A stretch of 64,000 bases of DNA from Rhinopomastus cyanomelas (GCA_013400115.1 VXBP01001795.1:25176-89175), one strand, 5' to 3'; numbered from the stretch's first letter, positions 32,279 through 45,341 are shown. Program-made: numbers and translations. The notes: generated by a model from the sequence alone, not told the origin.

Positions 32279-33251
32279 ACACCAGGCAGAGCATCTCCTG
32301 CGCATCTTGGGAAGAAACCACACGCAGCCCCTACGCACTCAAGCCGAAGCGTGACCCCTTCCAGAGCCTGGACTCAGAACTCAACAAAAAAACCCCCGTG
32401 GCAATCACCAGTGTGTTTACATCAGGGACAAAGCTAGAGCTAGTGACAAGATCCATCCAGGCAGCCTGGGCTCCTTGCAGGAGAGAGACAGCTGTTCACA
32501 CAGCACTGCTCGAGGGGCTGGGGTTGGTTTATTCCCCCGAGACTCTATTCCAACTGCTTCAGGGGGAAAAACAAGGGGGTAAAGAGCTGATTTGAAGAGG
32601 ACTTTTCACAGGAACGTTGTTGAATTCAGCAGTGTCTCCCCGAGCAGGAGGGAGGAATGCTCGGGCAGCGATGCTGAGCTCAGATCCCTCTTCGTGCGCT
32701 GGTACCTCGCAAAGTGTTTTAATTACAGCTTTGTGCTCGCGTGCGGCGTCCCGGGGTGGATTTATGAGTTTTGGATCCTCACACCGGGAGGAAAAGCCAA
32801 ACTGCTCTGAAACAAAATGTTTTCCCCAGATTTTTCACTCCTCCCCTCTTCCCACCCAGCTCAGCTCTTCCACCCCAAACTGCTTCGCTTCTCATGGGCT
32901 TGGACCCAGGTCGGTGCATCTGCCAGGGAAAGGGCTTTGGAGGAAACTCAGTGCTGGGGGATGTTGCAGAAGTTCTCTAGGACTTTTGATTAAGTGTCTC
33001 ACATCTGTTGGCTCTGAAAGTGTCACAAAGGATGGGGAATGAGCAGCTAGCTGGAATCACTTGTCCTCAAAGCCCAGGATAAAGGCATGGGGGTCACATC
33101 TTAGGTCTCACCAACAGCTTTGGACCGCTCTGCAATTTGCAGAGCTTTGCCAAAACCCTGGTGCTGCCAAGGACAGAGAGGGTTTGGCCAGTACCTGAAC
33201 CTGAAGGCTAGTCTTGGGGCTTTGCTTACTGGCCATGCAACCCATCTCTTC

Positions 33252-33690
33252 ACAGAATCACTCTGGTTGGAAAAGATCACTGGGATCACCAAGTCCAACC
33301 ATCTACCCCGTCTTACAAGTTCCCCCCTAAACCAGATCCCTCAACAGCAGGTTTAAAACATCTCCAGAAAGGAGACTCCACAAACCCCTGGGCAGCTCCT
33401 TGCAGTGCTCTGGCACCCTTACCAGCAAGAAGGTCCTTCTCAGATTGATGGGGAACCTCCTCNGAGGGATAGTGTGACACCACCTTCCTGGGAAGTCCAT
33501 TCCAGTGTCTGACCACCCTTTCTGTGAAAAAATTCTTCCTAATGTCAAATCTAACTCTACCCTCTTGTAGCTTGAACCCAGTCCCTCTTGTTCTATCACC
33601 AATGGTTTGTGAGGAGAGACCAGCACCAGCCTCTCCACAATGTCCTTTCCGGTAGCTGTAGAGAGTGATGAGGTCTCCTCTTCACCCTGA
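33252..33690 (-). mobile_element. CR1 copy, type B, with suspect internal segment and an N
   Basis: B sequence at 33252-33346 and 33464-33690 brackets 33347-33462, which is an exact copy of type A sequence found again at 33886-34001. An N follows at 33463. Confidence 0.85.
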
Positions 33691-33775
33691 TCTTCATCCC
33701 AGCCATCTCAACTGTGTAATCCAAGTCTGCACTACATGCCATACAGTGTGGAAGGTAAAGAGCATCAGGGCCCTT

Positions 33776-34085
33776 CACAGAATAACAGAGCATCAGGGAT
33801 TGGAAGGGACCTTGAAAGATCATCTAGTCCAATCCCCCTGACACTGAAGGATCAACTAGATCCAGTCACACAGGAGCACGTCCAGGCAGGTTTAAAACAT
33901 CTCCAGAAAGGAGACTCCACAAACCCCTGGGCAGCTCCTTGCAGTGCTCTGGCACCCTTACCAGCAAGAAGGTCCTTCTCAGATTGATGGGGAACCTCCT
34001 CTGTTCCAGCTTACACTTGCTGCCCCCTGTCCTATCACTAGATGCCTCTGAGCAGAGCCTGGCTCCATCCTCCTGACACCCACTC
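33776..34085 (-). mobile_element. CR1 copy, type A
   Basis: From ACAGAATAACAGAGCATC to TGACACCCACTCA, 310 bp; contains the original of the 116-bp duplicated segment. Confidence 0.93.
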
Positions 34086-34166
34086 AACTCACGAAGAGTT
34101 GGAATTGTAAGGGGACATGAGTCCCTTTGGTCAGTGGAGGCAGGAGACCTCATCTTTTAATGGTTA

Positions 34167-34226
34167 TAGAGTCCCAGAATGGTTTGTGTTTGAAGGGTCC
34201 TTAAAGACCACCTGCTTCCAAGCCCC
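34167..34226 (-). mobile_element. CR1 3' scrap, type D
   Basis: AGAGTCCCAGAATGGTTTGTG to CTTCCAAGCCCC; diverged. Confidence 0.7.
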
Positions 34227-34251
34227 ATTACTAGCAGGATGTGAACTAGTC

Positions 34252-34400
34252 ATAGAATCATAGAGTCATTAGGGACTGGAAGGGACCTCGAAAGATGATC
34301 CAGTCCAATCCCCCTGCCAACAGCAGGATCCTCTAGACCAAGTCACGCAGGAACACGTCCACATGGGTTTTAAACGTCTCCAGTGAAGGAGACTCCACAG
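34252..34400 (-). mobile_element. CR1 3' end, type A
   Basis: TCATAGAATCATAGAGTCATTAGG-type end to GAGACTCCACAG, 149 bp. Confidence 0.92.
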
Positions 34401-35635
34401 TCCCAAACTGGAAATGGGAGAATCAACTGGGGGAAGGAAACCAGGAAAACTACCCAGGAATCCTAAACCTAAAAACATGAAAATGTGAAGTCTGGGTGTG
34501 ACAGAGGACAATTGCTTGGCCCAGCCTGCAGAAGGCAATGGGGAAGCACTTGCAGCAAGCCCTGTCCTTGCCCTGGGGAGTGTCAAACGTGCTGGCTTGT
34601 GCTCGCAGGAGCCTTCAGCTTTGACGGGCAGAGATGTGCTGCAGCCAGTTGTTTGGGAAGGGAAACTCAGTGCTTGGGTTCCCAGTGTTTCCTGGCTTTC
34701 ACGGCGTCCAAACCTGTCTCCAGACGTGTGGAACCTCTCATCACCTGCCTTGAACACTCTCAACCTCTCCTAATGACCAGCTGGAGGACTCACAGCGGCT
34801 GCCTCCTCACAACGATGATAAGCAGGACATCCAGAAACAGGCAAAAAGCCAGAACCATGGGGGGAAGAAACCCCCACGCAAGGACCTGGCAGGGTCTCAA
34901 GCGCCGCACGGCATCACTCATGGAGCCTCTGTGACAGCCCAAACCAAAACCTTCCACGCAGAGGCTGCCAGACCTGGTGGGTCCAAAACCCAAATGCAGC
35001 TTTAACTTTACTCTGGAGAAGCTGTTAATGGGAAGAGGTGATGATGGTGTCAGCTGTCTCCTGTTCCTGTCTAAGCAAACGGCATTGTGATCCCTTCTAG
35101 AACTGGAGCATCTGCTTGGTGTCATCTCATGGTGTGCTGGTCAAACTGGGATCTGAGTTCTCCAGGATGTCTGAACCTGTGGGCACTCGGGCCCCAGAGC
35201 TTGTCCTCAGGCCCAACACAGGGGGTGGGACCGCTCTGCCTCACACGGCAGGAGTGCAGCAGGACCCCAGTCCTGTGCCAGCCCAAACATCCCCTCTCAC
35301 CTCAGCTCTTCTGGGTAAGGACCACAGGTGTTGGTGACAGCTTTCTCCTCACCCTTTGCATATCCCATCAATAGGGATTCCCAGCAAAGAGTCCCATCCA
35401 GGTCCCCACCTTGTCATCAAAGAGGGCTTTTGGACCACAGGTTCCTGACATGCTTTGAAGTCCTCTGCTAGGGAGAGACCACTGCAGATTTCCTGAAGAT
35501 TAGAGAAGGTTCTTTGAGATGGGTTACTCTGCATTGAGCTCATTTGTGTCTGTTTTGCTCTTCTAATCTGTCACCACCTTTTATCTCTTGCACAATGTCC
35601 CACACTGAGACACAGCAAATAGCCAGTGGCAGCTC

Positions 35636-36055
35636 CATCACAGAATCACTGAACAATTGGAAGGGACCTCAAAACATCATCCACTCCAATCCCCCTGACA
35701 CAGCAGGATCCTCTACATCCAGTTGCACATGAACACATCCAGGTGGGTTTTAAACATCTCCAGAGAAGGAGACTTCACAAACCACACTGGGCAGCCCCTT
35801 CCAAGTCACTCTCATTGTGAAGAAGATCCTTCTCATATTGATGTGGAACCTCCTGTGTTCCAGCTCACACCCATTACCCCTTGTCCTATCATTCTGACAC
35901 CTGGCTCCATCCCCGACACCCACCCTTCACATATTTATACACATTAACTGGGTCACCCCTCAGTGTCCTCTTTCCAAGATCAAGAGCCCCAGCTCCCTCA
36001 GCCTTTCCTCCTCAGGGAGATGCTCAGGGAGATGCTCCCTTCATCATCTTTGTGG
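35636..36055 (-). mobile_element. CR1 copy, type A
   Basis: From TCACAGAATCACTGAACAATT to ATCATCTTTGTGG, with several small deletions and a 14-bp duplication (CTCAGGGAGATG twice) near 36015. Confidence 0.92.
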
Positions 36056-36267
36056 GTCTAATGATTCTGTGATTTCTGGGATCAGCGTGTGAGGTTGGAT
36101 GAGCCCCAAAACCAGAACTTGTCTTACACTGGAGCACAGCTCCAAGTTTAGTTTCTCCTCCTAGCACCTGCAGAAACATGCCACAGAAAACTCCAACCTC
36201 AAGGAGAGAGAAGAGCCCCGAGGAGCAGCAAAGGGTCAGGCTGGCTGTCAAAGAAAGGTGTGTAACT

Positions 36268-36538
36268 TGGATCATCTAGCCCAACCCTCCTGCTACAGCA
36301 GGTTGCCCTAAAGCAGGTAAAAAAGGAACACAACCAGATGGGGTTTCCTGGGGTTCTCCAGAGGAGACTCCACAGCCTCTCTGGGCAGCCTGGGCCAGGG
36401 CTCTTGTACCCTCACCATGATAAAGTTTTTCCTTCTGTTCAAACTGAACCTCCTGGGTTCCAACTCATGCCCAGTGCCCCTTGTCCTGTCACTGGGCACC
36501 ACTGAGAAGAGCCTGGCCCCATCACCCTGATACTCACT
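36268..36538 (-). mobile_element. CR1 fragment, A-related older subfamily
   Basis: Shares GGGCAGCCTGGGCCAGGGCTC and the CCTTGTCCTGTCACTGGGC block with 14626-15313. Confidence 0.88.
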
Positions 36539-36720
36539 TGATCCCACATTACAGGTCTCTGGATTCCATCCACAACCTTGCAGAGATACCACAAGTGCAG
36601 CACTTGGTGCTTGCTGGGCTGCAGGAGACCTTCAGTGGGACTAAGAGGGCATCACTGCAGCACGTCCTGCAACTCTGTCCTGCTTGGATTTTTTAGAGAC
36701 CACCCAAAAACCACAAAAAG

Positions 36721-37125
36721 TCATAGAATCATAGAATCATTTAGGCTGTAAAAGACCTTCAGGATCATCCAGTCCAACTACTAACCCAGCTGCCCCAAGG
36801 CCATTGCTAAACCCTCTCCCCAAGCTCCAGATCTCCATGACTGTGGAACGTGGCCAGGGATGGCAGCTCAAGTCCTTCCCTGGGAAGCCTGTTCCATGGC
36901 CTGAGGACCCTTTCCAGGAAGACGTTTCTCCTCATGACCAACCTCAACTTCCCCTGGTGCAGCTTGAGGCCATTTCCTCTTGTCCATCACTTGTCCCTTG
37001 TGAGACCAACCCCCACCTCTCTACCCCTTTCAGGTAGTTGCAGACAGCAAAAAGGTCTCCCCTCAGCCTCCCTTCCTTCAGACTAACCAGCTCCAGCTCC
37101 CTCAGCTGCTCCTCACCCCACAAGG
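36721..37125 (-). mobile_element. CR1 copy, B-like
   Basis: TAGAATCATAGAATCATTTAGG end; TTTCAGGTAGTTGCAGACAG and a minus frame reading EEQLRELELVSLKEGRLRG. Confidence 0.92.
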
Positions 37126-37689
37126 CAGCCAGCAGGAGATGTTCAGCAGCTGTCCATCTCCTATAAGACAATGGATAGAAGACAGGAGAGTCTGAAAATT
37201 GTAAGAGATGAAGACTGTCTCTCCAGAGAGCAGAAACCACCCATGAGATGCAGTGAGTTCAACATCCCTGTAGCCCTCCACCAGGTCCTGTCCCGAGCTC
37301 ACGAGCTGACTCTCCCAGCCTAGGGACAAAGTGCACCCAAAGAGCTCTTGCAAGTTCCAAATCCCCACTGGACCTCTTAATTTAAGTCCTAAAGGACTTT
37401 GGAGGCTACACCATCACTGTGCACTGGTTGGAGGTGACATTCAGGATCCCTTTTGCATCCCCAATGCCCTAGCAGCAGCCAGAACAATAGTACGTCCCAA
37501 GAACCAAGGCTGAGGAGAAGCTGTGTGAGCTGTAGTGGGCGCCCATGGAGAGCTCGTGTGTGTCTGGAAGAACCTCAGCTCATGAGTCCTGCTGAGCCAC
37601 ATCCTGGCAATTCACACTTTTTACTCCATGAGTAAGAATTCTGTGGCTAAAACTCAAAGATCCTGGAAGCCCGTTGCCTGTGGAATTTG

Positions 37690-37820
37690 TGAGGAGCAGC
37701 TGAGGGAGCTGGAGCTGGTTAGTCTGGGGAAAAGGATGCTGAGGGGAGACTTTATTGCTGTCTACAGCTACCTGATGGGATGCTGTGGAGAGGTGGGTGC
37801 TGGCCTCTTCTCACAGGCCA
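37690..37820 (+). mobile_element. CR1 internal fragment, B-like
   Basis: The plus frame EEQLRELELVSLGKRMLRG matches ORF2. It lacks a 3' end, so this is a remnant rather than a simple 5'-truncated insertion. Confidence 0.85.
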
Positions 37821-38159
37821 TTCATTAAACTTCCCCAGCCCTGAAGTTAATGGGCATGTGTTAGCCCAGGAGAGGTCTGTGTTCAAAGTACAAGTGGAGC
37901 ACCAGCTTCTCAGAGCAGAAATAGCTCTTTATGCTTCTGCGTGAGATCCTGGCACGAGTTCGTGTCACTGATCTCTGCTGCAAGAATAGATAAAGGAAAA
38001 CTCTATGAACAGCCTATAAAATGTGTTTTATAGGGCTAAACCTGAAGCCATCCAAAGACAAAACCATACAGGTCCTACTTGCAGGTGGCAGGCAACCCCA
38101 AGGAGAGGGATTCTTGTTATTAGCAGCAAGTAAAGAGCTGCCCAAGCCCCAGCAGCTCA

Positions 38160-38226
38160 GATTCATGGACTCACAGAGTGGTTTAGGATGGAAGAGACCT
38201 CAGAGGTCATCTAGGTCCAACCCCCC
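38160..38226 (-). mobile_element. CR1 3' scrap, type D
   Basis: GGACTCACAGAGTGGTTTAGG to GGTCCAACCCCCC. Confidence 0.78.
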
Positions 38227-38394
38227 TATCACCCCCTGAAGGCACAAGTGTTTTCTGCAAGAAAAGCAGGAGGTGGGGTCCTGTGGTAGCAATAAGCTGA
38301 TGCCAAGGCTAGGAAGGAGGCTTGGAGAGGAGCCCATGGGTGCCATGTATACACCCTGCAGAGACCAGTGTCTCCACATTGGGAGATGAAAGTA

Positions 38395-39360
38395 ATCACA
38401 GGATCACAGAAGTGTTCAGGCTGGAGAAGACCCTTGAGATCAGCCAGTCCAGTCAATAACCCTACTCTGCCACAGTCACCACTAGACCAGATGTCTAAGC
38501 ACCACATCTAAATGATCTTTAAACACCTCCAGGGATGGTGACTCAACTCCCTCCCTGGGCAGCCTGTTCCAAGCCCTGACCACTCTTTTAGTGAAAACAA
38601 TTTGCCTAATATCCAGCCTAACCCTCCCCTGGAGCAGCTTGAAGCCATTACCTCTTGTTCCACCACTAAGGACCTGTCAGAAGAGACCAGCACCCACCAC
38701 TCTACAATGACCCTTAACGTAGCTGTAGACAGCAATAAGGTCCCCCCTCAGCCTCCTTTTCTCCATATTAACCAGCCCCATCTCCTCACAAGGTTTGTTC
38801 TCCAGTCCCTTCCCCATCCTTGTGGTCCTTGTTGGACCCACTCCAGTCCCTCTATCTCTGTCTTGAAGTGAGCATCCCAAAACTGAGCCCAGTACTCGAG
38901 GGGAGGCCTCACCAGTGCTCAATACAGGGGGAGAATGACGTCCCCAGCCCTGCTGGCCACACGCTGATCCAAGCCAGGATGCCACTGGCCTTCTGGGCCA
39001 CCTGGGCACCCTGCTGGCTCCTGTTCAGCAGGTTGTCAACCAGCACAACCAGGTCCCATTCTGCCAGACAACTCTCCAGCCACCCAAGCCTGTAGCATTG
39101 CAGGGGGTTGTTGTGACCCAAGTATAGGACCCAGCTTTGGACTTGTTAAGCCCCATACAACTGGCCTCAGCCCATCAGTCCAACCTGTCCAGGTGCCTCT
39201 GTAGAGCCTCCCCACCTTCCAGCAGACCAACACACTCACCCAGCTTGGTGTCACCTGCACATGTGCTGCTGGTGGATCTTATTTTCTCGTTGAGATCATA
39301 AAGATGTCAAACAGAAGTGGTCCCAACACTGATCTCTAAGGAACACCTCTTGTAACCAGG
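38395..39360 (-). mobile_element. CR1 copy, type B, about 970 bp
   Basis: One of the longest copies. It runs from ATCACAGGATCACAGAAG through RRLRGDLIAVYSYVKGHC and LNRSQQGAQVAQKASGILAW to the CACCTCTTGTAACCAGG region near RT motif B. Multiple frame breaks. Confidence 0.95.
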
Positions 39361-39772
39361 GTTCAGCTCAGCCTAAGCTGGGCAGGATGATGCTTGTCAG
39401 CCTGGTGTTGAGCCTGACAAAACCCACCGGCAGGGCTGAAACACCCACAGCCAACATCCCGTCCTCATCACCAGGGCTGGCAAAGAGGAGGTGGGATGGT
39501 TTCCTAAAAGACGTTCTCTTGCTCGGGCAGGAATTGATTCTGGGATGAAAGATGGAGAAGGTGACAACAGCTGTGGCTTCTGGCATGAAAATCCACCCAC
39601 TTGTGGATATTTTCCCCTCCCTCCACAGTCAGAGGAGGCTGAGTGCAGGGGACTCGCTTTCTCACCACAATGGGAGTAAGAAATCAGGTTCATTCTTACT
39701 CCATCAAGAGTATCTTGCAGGGCTACAGGTGGCCCAGCAGCAACCAGGTAGGATGCTGCAGGTACGGATTCC

Positions 39773-40021
39773 ACAGGGCAATGGGTGTGAGCTGGATCAG
39801 AGGAGGTTCCACATCAATATGATAAGGAACCTCTTCCCAATGAGAGTGACAGAGCACTGGAAGGGGCTGTCCAGGGGGGTTGTGGAGTCTCCTTCTCTGG
39901 AGATGTTTAAGAACCGCCTGGATGTGTTCCTATGTGACTTGTCTGGGTGATCCTGCTGTGTCAGGGGGATTGGACTGGATGATCTTTCAAGGTCCCTTCC
40001 AACCCCTGATGTTCTGTGATC
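39773..40021 (+). mobile_element. CR1 fragment, type A
   Basis: GGGCAATGGGTGTGAGCTGG to ATGTTCTGTGAT; the frame GCELDQRRFHINMIRNLFP is open to the C-terminus. Confidence 0.94.
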
Positions 40022-40523
40022 CCTGGCAGCACCTCACTTCCCTGCAGTCAGCTTCTGAAACACCCCAATGAGCATCCTGCATCCCTGATAGAGTTAAGCC
40101 TCAGCTGATGTTCCCACCATCAGCCCCACTTTTGAGGGGGTTGTAGCTCCTGGTGTTTGTGGTCTGGTGAGGCCAGCACTTGGCAAGGAAGCACCCAGCC
40201 CAGATGTGGGTTTGTTTGCTGACAAATAGCTTTAAACCCCGTAACCCTTTCTTTCTTCTTGGCTTCACCACTTAAACAGGTAAAGGAAAATGTGTAGGAA
40301 TTTTCTCCCCTGTTTTCAGACAAAATTCAGAAAAGCAGAAACAAGGGGAGGCTGGGGGGTATTTTTAATATCTTTTGAAGTCCACTCTGTAACGGGATCA
40401 ATGCTCTTTGCCAGCGCCAGGCCCCATGCTTCTGGGGGTGACTCACCGGACCGCTCCGTCTTTGCCACACAAAGCCTGATGCTCCCCAAGAGTCAAGATG
40501 TGGCAGTATTCCCCGAGCCCTTT

Positions 40524-40608
40524 AATCATGGAACGTTAGGGGCTGGAAGGGAACTCGAACGATCATCTAGTCCAAGCCCCCTCCCACAGCAGGACCACCT
40601 GGGTCACA
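40524..40608 (-). mobile_element. Short CR1 tail copy, type A, about 85 bp
   Basis: ATCATGGAACGTTAGGGGCTGG to CACCTGGGTCACATCA; truncated near the shared breakpoint. Confidence 0.82.
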
Positions 40609-41390
40609 TCAGTGGTGTTCTGAGGACGGATCACTGCTTTAGTTGTGCCCTTGTGACATCCCATCTCTCCAGACTTCAGACAGCAGTTGCAGACCAGCAT
40701 CTAGATTGGGGTTGGTTTTTGTCAGGTATCTACCAGGACTTCAGCTCTGTCACATCTACCCCAAACACAGAGTTTGCTCTGCTGAGACCATCCAAGGATA
40801 CCTCCCGCAAGCTCCCAGCAGCCTGAGGGCTTGGCCACCCTTCGTGAGTCCACCTCAGCTGGAGCAGAGAGAAAGGGCAGTGATTCTGCTCATATGGTCA
40901 GCTCCAGACTTTGGAGAGTCCCCAGTGGGGTGCTGGGCTGCTCTCCAGCTGGTGCCTTTATCCAAATGCTTCGTTCTCTGCAGGGGAGGGACTTCTGTGA
41001 GAAACAGAGGAGGATGCTGCTGGCAATGGGAAGGTTGCTCCAGGATGGGGATCTGGACTGATCTGGGGTCAGGGTCATGCAACGTGACCTGAGAAGGGCT
41101 CTTCAGATGTTACCTTAGGGAAACATCCTTTCCACGGGATGCAGACACACGTGTCGTCCCCTCTGAACCGCATCCCCATCTGTTGGGAGGAAGGACTGAA
41201 ACGCATTCCTACGGTGTTGGAAGCCTTCCCCCTAAATGGCCTCTCGCCAAGTTCTCCATCTCAGCACGCACAGAGACTCCCACACCTCAGCCTCCCCGAT
41301 TCCAAGGGAAGGAATTCTTGCTAGAGAGGTACAGGGAGTTTTCTGGCTGGAAGCAAACCAGCAACCAGCCATAAATCACATCAAGCTCTG

Positions 41391-41622
41391 AATCACAGAA
41401 TCATTTAGGTTGGAAAAGACCTTCAAGATCGAGTCCAACAATTAACCCAATTGCCCCAAGGCCACCGCTAAACCCTGTCCCTGAGCCCCAGCTCTCCACG
41501 AGTTTTAAACCTGTCCAGGGATGGTGATTCAACCCCCTCCCTGAGCAGCCTGTTCTAAGGCCTGATGACCCATTCCAGGAAGAAGTATTTTCTCACGTCC
41601 AACATAACCTTCCCCTACAGGG
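41391..41622 (-). mobile_element. CR1 fragment, type B
   Basis: TGAATCACAGAATCATTTAGG end, GCCCCAAGGCCACCGCTAAACC and CCAGGAAGAAGTATTTTCTC. Confidence 0.9.
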
Positions 41623-41818
41623 ATGTCTCATCAAAAAGTCACTCATATGAAACTACACACACAACTGCACCCAAGGAAGAAGTGTCCTCCTACTGCAGTG
41701 ACACCATCACAGGACTATGAGATGGACGAATTGATCTGATAGGTCTCTTCTGATCTTAATGATTCAACAATTCAAAGTTACCTCCAACCACAGCAAGGTC
41801 TTCCCCACTACTGGTTAA

Positions 41819-41871
41819 CAGAATCACAGAATCTTTAAGGTTGGAAGAGACTTACAAGATCATCTAGTCAG
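41819..41871 (-). mobile_element. CR1 type B scrap cut by a type A insertion
   Basis: ACAGAATCACAGAATCTTTAAGG to CATCTAGTCA, directly followed by an A terminus. Confidence 0.75.
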
Positions 41872-42172
41872 AGAATCACAGAATCACTGAACATTAGGGA
41901 TTGGAAGGGACCTCAAAAGATCATCCACTGCAATCCCCCTGACACAGCAGGATGCCCCACATCCAGTCACACAGGAACACATCTAGGCGGGTTTCAAACC
42001 TCTTCAGAGAAGGAGACTCCACAACCCCCTTGGGCAGCCCCTTCCAGTGAAGAAGTTCCTTCTCATACTGATGTGGAACATCCTGTGTTCCAGCTGACTC
42101 CCATTCCCCCCTTGTTCTATGACACTGAGCAGAGCCTGGCTCCATCCTCCTGACATCCATCTTTCACATCCA
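41872..42172 (-). mobile_element. CR1 copy, type A
   Basis: GAGAATCACAGAATCACTG to CCATCTTTCACATCC; it lacks the GTGCTCTGTCACCCTCAC segment. Confidence 0.92.
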
Positions 42173-42424
42173 GACATCAGCCTGTCCCCACCATGTTCAG
42201 AAGATGCAACACAGCTCCCCACCACTGGATCCTTGAAGAAAACACAAGGTATGGTCCATGGTTGGAAAGCATTTGCCTAACATCAGGTTGGTGCTGGTGC
42301 CAGATGTGTCTGCTGCACATACACGCAAACTGGCGTCATCCTGCTGCTGGACAGATGGCAGCTGTGTGTCTGCACACCCTGTCCTTGCCCTCACTGAGTG
42401 GCTTCTACTTTACCTTTTATTGAT

Positions 42425-42679
42425 TAGGACAAGGGGCAGTAGGTGTGACCTGGAACAGAGGAGGTTCCACATCAATATCAGAAGGATCTTCTTCCAATGA
42501 GGGTGACAGAGCCCTGGAAGGGGCTGCCCAGGGTGGTTGTGGAGTCTCCTTCTCTGGAGACGTTTCAAACCCTCCTGGTCATGTTCCGTGTGACTGGATC
42601 TAGGGGATCTTGCTGTGGCAGGGGGATTGGACTGGGTGATCTTTTGAGGTCCCTTCCAATCCCTGATGTTCTGTGATTA
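42425..42679 (+). mobile_element. CR1 fragment, type A
   Basis: TTAGGACAAGGGGCAGTAGG to CTGATGTTCTGTGATTA. Confidence 0.93.
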
Positions 42680-42917
42680 TTTGAATGCAGCAGAACAGCA
42701 GTAACTAAACCAGTCTGAAGATGCAAACCCAGCTGCCTCAAACACAAAATCTGCCCCAGAGCCAAAAGATTGACCCTCGTGAATATTAAAGACACAGAAA
42801 CTACTGACAAATCCAGAAGGAACCCAGCCAAGTGATGAGGGAGACTCATGCACAACCTGTAGCTCCTGGGGTCATATCTTCTCCAGCTGCCATGGAAGGA
42901 ACAAAGAGATTGACTAG

Positions 42918-43179
42918 ACTTTAGGACAAGAGGAAAGGGGTGTAAGTTGCACCAGAGGAAGTTCAGATTGGATCTCAGGAAAAACTTCTTCCAGAAAGAG
43001 TGGGGAGGCCTTGGAACAGGCTGCTCAGGGAGGGAGTGGAGGCACTGTCCCTGTAGGACTTCAAATAACAACCACACATGGTGTTTTAGAAGATGGTTTA
43101 GTGCTCGGGGGTTGCAGGGCAAGTGTTTGGACTTGATGACCTGGAAGGTCTTTGTCAACCTTATGATCCTGTGATTCTA
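42918..43179 (+). mobile_element. CR1 3' end, B-like
   Basis: TTTAGGACAAGAGGAAAGGG, TTCCAGAAAGAGTGGGGAGG (as at 28740) and GATCCTGTGATTCTAC. Confidence 0.92.
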
Positions 43180-43293
43180 CAAGGAGGATGAAGGGGAGGA
43201 GGAGGACCTCTGCAGCAAGATCTGATCCCTCCTTTGACTTATTCTCTTTCAGTCTTCTCCCCATCCCAGTAGTTCAGGTCAAGGGAAACTGGG

Positions 43294-44105
43294 CATCATA
43301 GAATCATAGAATCGTTAGGAATTGGAAAGGACCTCGAAAGATCATCCAGTCCAATTCCCCTGACACAGCAGCATCACCTAGACCAAGTCACACAGGAACA
43401 CATCCAGGTGGGTCTTAAACATCTCCAGAGAAGGAGACTCCACAACACCCCTTGGCAGCCCCTTCCAGTGCTCTGTCACCCTTACTGTGAAGAAGATCCT
43501 TCTCATATTGATGTGGAACCTCCTGTGTTCCAGCTCACACCCATTGCCCCTCGTCCTATCATTAGAAGACATTGAGAAGAGCCTGGCTCCATCCTCCTGA
43601 CACCCACCCCTCAAATATTTATAGACATTAATGAAGTCACTCCTCAGTCTCCTCGTTTCCAGGCTAAAGAGACCCAGCTCCCCCAGCCTCTCCTCATAAA
43701 GGAGGTGCTCCATTTCCTTCACCATCCTTGTTGCCCTACGCTGGACTCCCTTCAGCAGCTCCACATCGCTCTTGAACTCAGGGGCCCAGAACTGGACACA
43801 ATACTCCAGGTGTGGTGTCACTAGTGCAGAGTTGAGGGGGAAAAGGACCTCTCTTGATCTATTAACCAACCCCAGGATGCTGTTGGCCCTCTTGTCCGCA
43901 AGAGCACACTGCTGGTTCATGGTCATCCTGCTGGCCACCAGGACCCCCAGGTCTCCTACACTACTCTCCAACAGGTCAGTCCCCAGCCTATACTGGTCGC
44001 TGGGGTTGTTCTTGCCCAGATGCAGGACTCTACACTCCCCCTTGTTATACTTCATCAAATTTCTCCCTGCCCAGCTCTCCAGCCTGTCCAGGTCTCACCG
44101 AATGT
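43294..44105 (-). mobile_element. CR1 copy, type A, about 810 bp with 226-residue open frame
   Basis: A minus frame at 43378-44058 is open from MKYNKGECRVLHLG to FLCDLV at the CR1 ORF2 C-terminus without a stop or frameshift. This covers the thumb and C-terminal region downstream of the RT catalytic motifs. It is 5' truncated, so it cannot encode reverse transcriptase or endonuclease. The intact frame marks a recent insertion. Confidence 0.95.
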
Positions 44106-44563
44106 TGGCACAGTCATCACAGGATGGGAAACAGTACCAGGTCTAGAGCCCTCGCACTGCATCAAGTCCTTGGTTGGAACCGATGGATAGAAAACAGTGG
44201 GGGCTTGGGGGAGCTGCTCGGAGAAGGCAGTGCTTCTCAGCAGGCGACAAAGCCAACCAGGCAGTCCTTAAGTCACCCGAAGGGAGGGTTACCAAGGCGA
44301 TGGCAGGCAAGTTTATCTCCGCTTGCCGCTGCCGTTCAAAGAACTGCCTCCTCCCACTGAGCACAAACCACTCAGTAGGGACCTGAGCTGACCTCTTGTT
44401 GTGATTTTTACTGCTCCTGACAGTGGTTTTGCTGAGCCCGCTCAGACAGAAACGTTTCTGCTCTCTCATGTGGATGGATGTTGCTTTTATTACATCTACC
44501 TTGGAAACCCACACGCTGCCGTTCGGCTCAACCAGCCGGCACTGCAGGTGTGGGGAGGTCATG

Positions 44564-44735
44564 GGATCGTTAAAGTGTTGGGTTGGAAGGGACCTCCAAA
44601 GGGCATCCAGTCCAATCCCCCTACGTCAAGCAGGGACATCTCTAACTCGAACAGATGGCCCAGAGCCCCATCCAGCCTGACCCTGAATGGCTCCAGGGAT
44701 GTGGCCTCCAGCACATGTCTGTTCCAGGCAGCCTA
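44564..44735 (-). mobile_element. CR1 3' end, type D
   Basis: AGTGTTGGGTTGGAAGGGACC to CTGTTCCAGGCAGCC. Confidence 0.88.
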
Positions 44736-45341
44736 CAGCCCTGCTGCTCCAGCAAACTCCCTTGGAGAAGCCCATTAGTAGCATCAGGTTGCCTCTGCTA
44801 CATTCCTTCCCGAAGCCAGCGGGAACAATTGGAGACAGTAAGCTGTCACCTCGAGGGGTGGAAGGCATCAGGGAACAGGTGTCTCCCCAGGGCTTTCTGC
44901 ACTCTTCAATTCACCTGCTGCACCCACCCACAGATATTCAGGATCACCCGCTCCCCATCACACATGAGGTGGGATTTCCCTCCTGCCCACGGGTTATTTC
45001 ACGTTTTGGGGTGTCTTGTATGGATTTCTAGTGGTTTTAATGGGCGTGAGGTTAAGATGCTCCTCAAACTCCATGACCTCTGGAAGTTGTGCGCGCATCA
45101 GAAGGAATACGAGTCACACATCAGAGGGAATGGGAGGAGAACTAGTCAGCCCAGGCAGACCAGACACCCACATCAGCACAAAAGCTGAGGAACTTGACAG
45201 TTAATTTAGCATGATACTAACAGGAGAAGTTTGGTTGCCTTGGGGAGAAGCTCTTTCCTTCTAGAGGTCTTGTTGAGGTCTTCACAAGACCTAACCCCTC
45301 AGCTAAACTGACACTTTGACTCTGCTTTTCGTAGTTCACAC

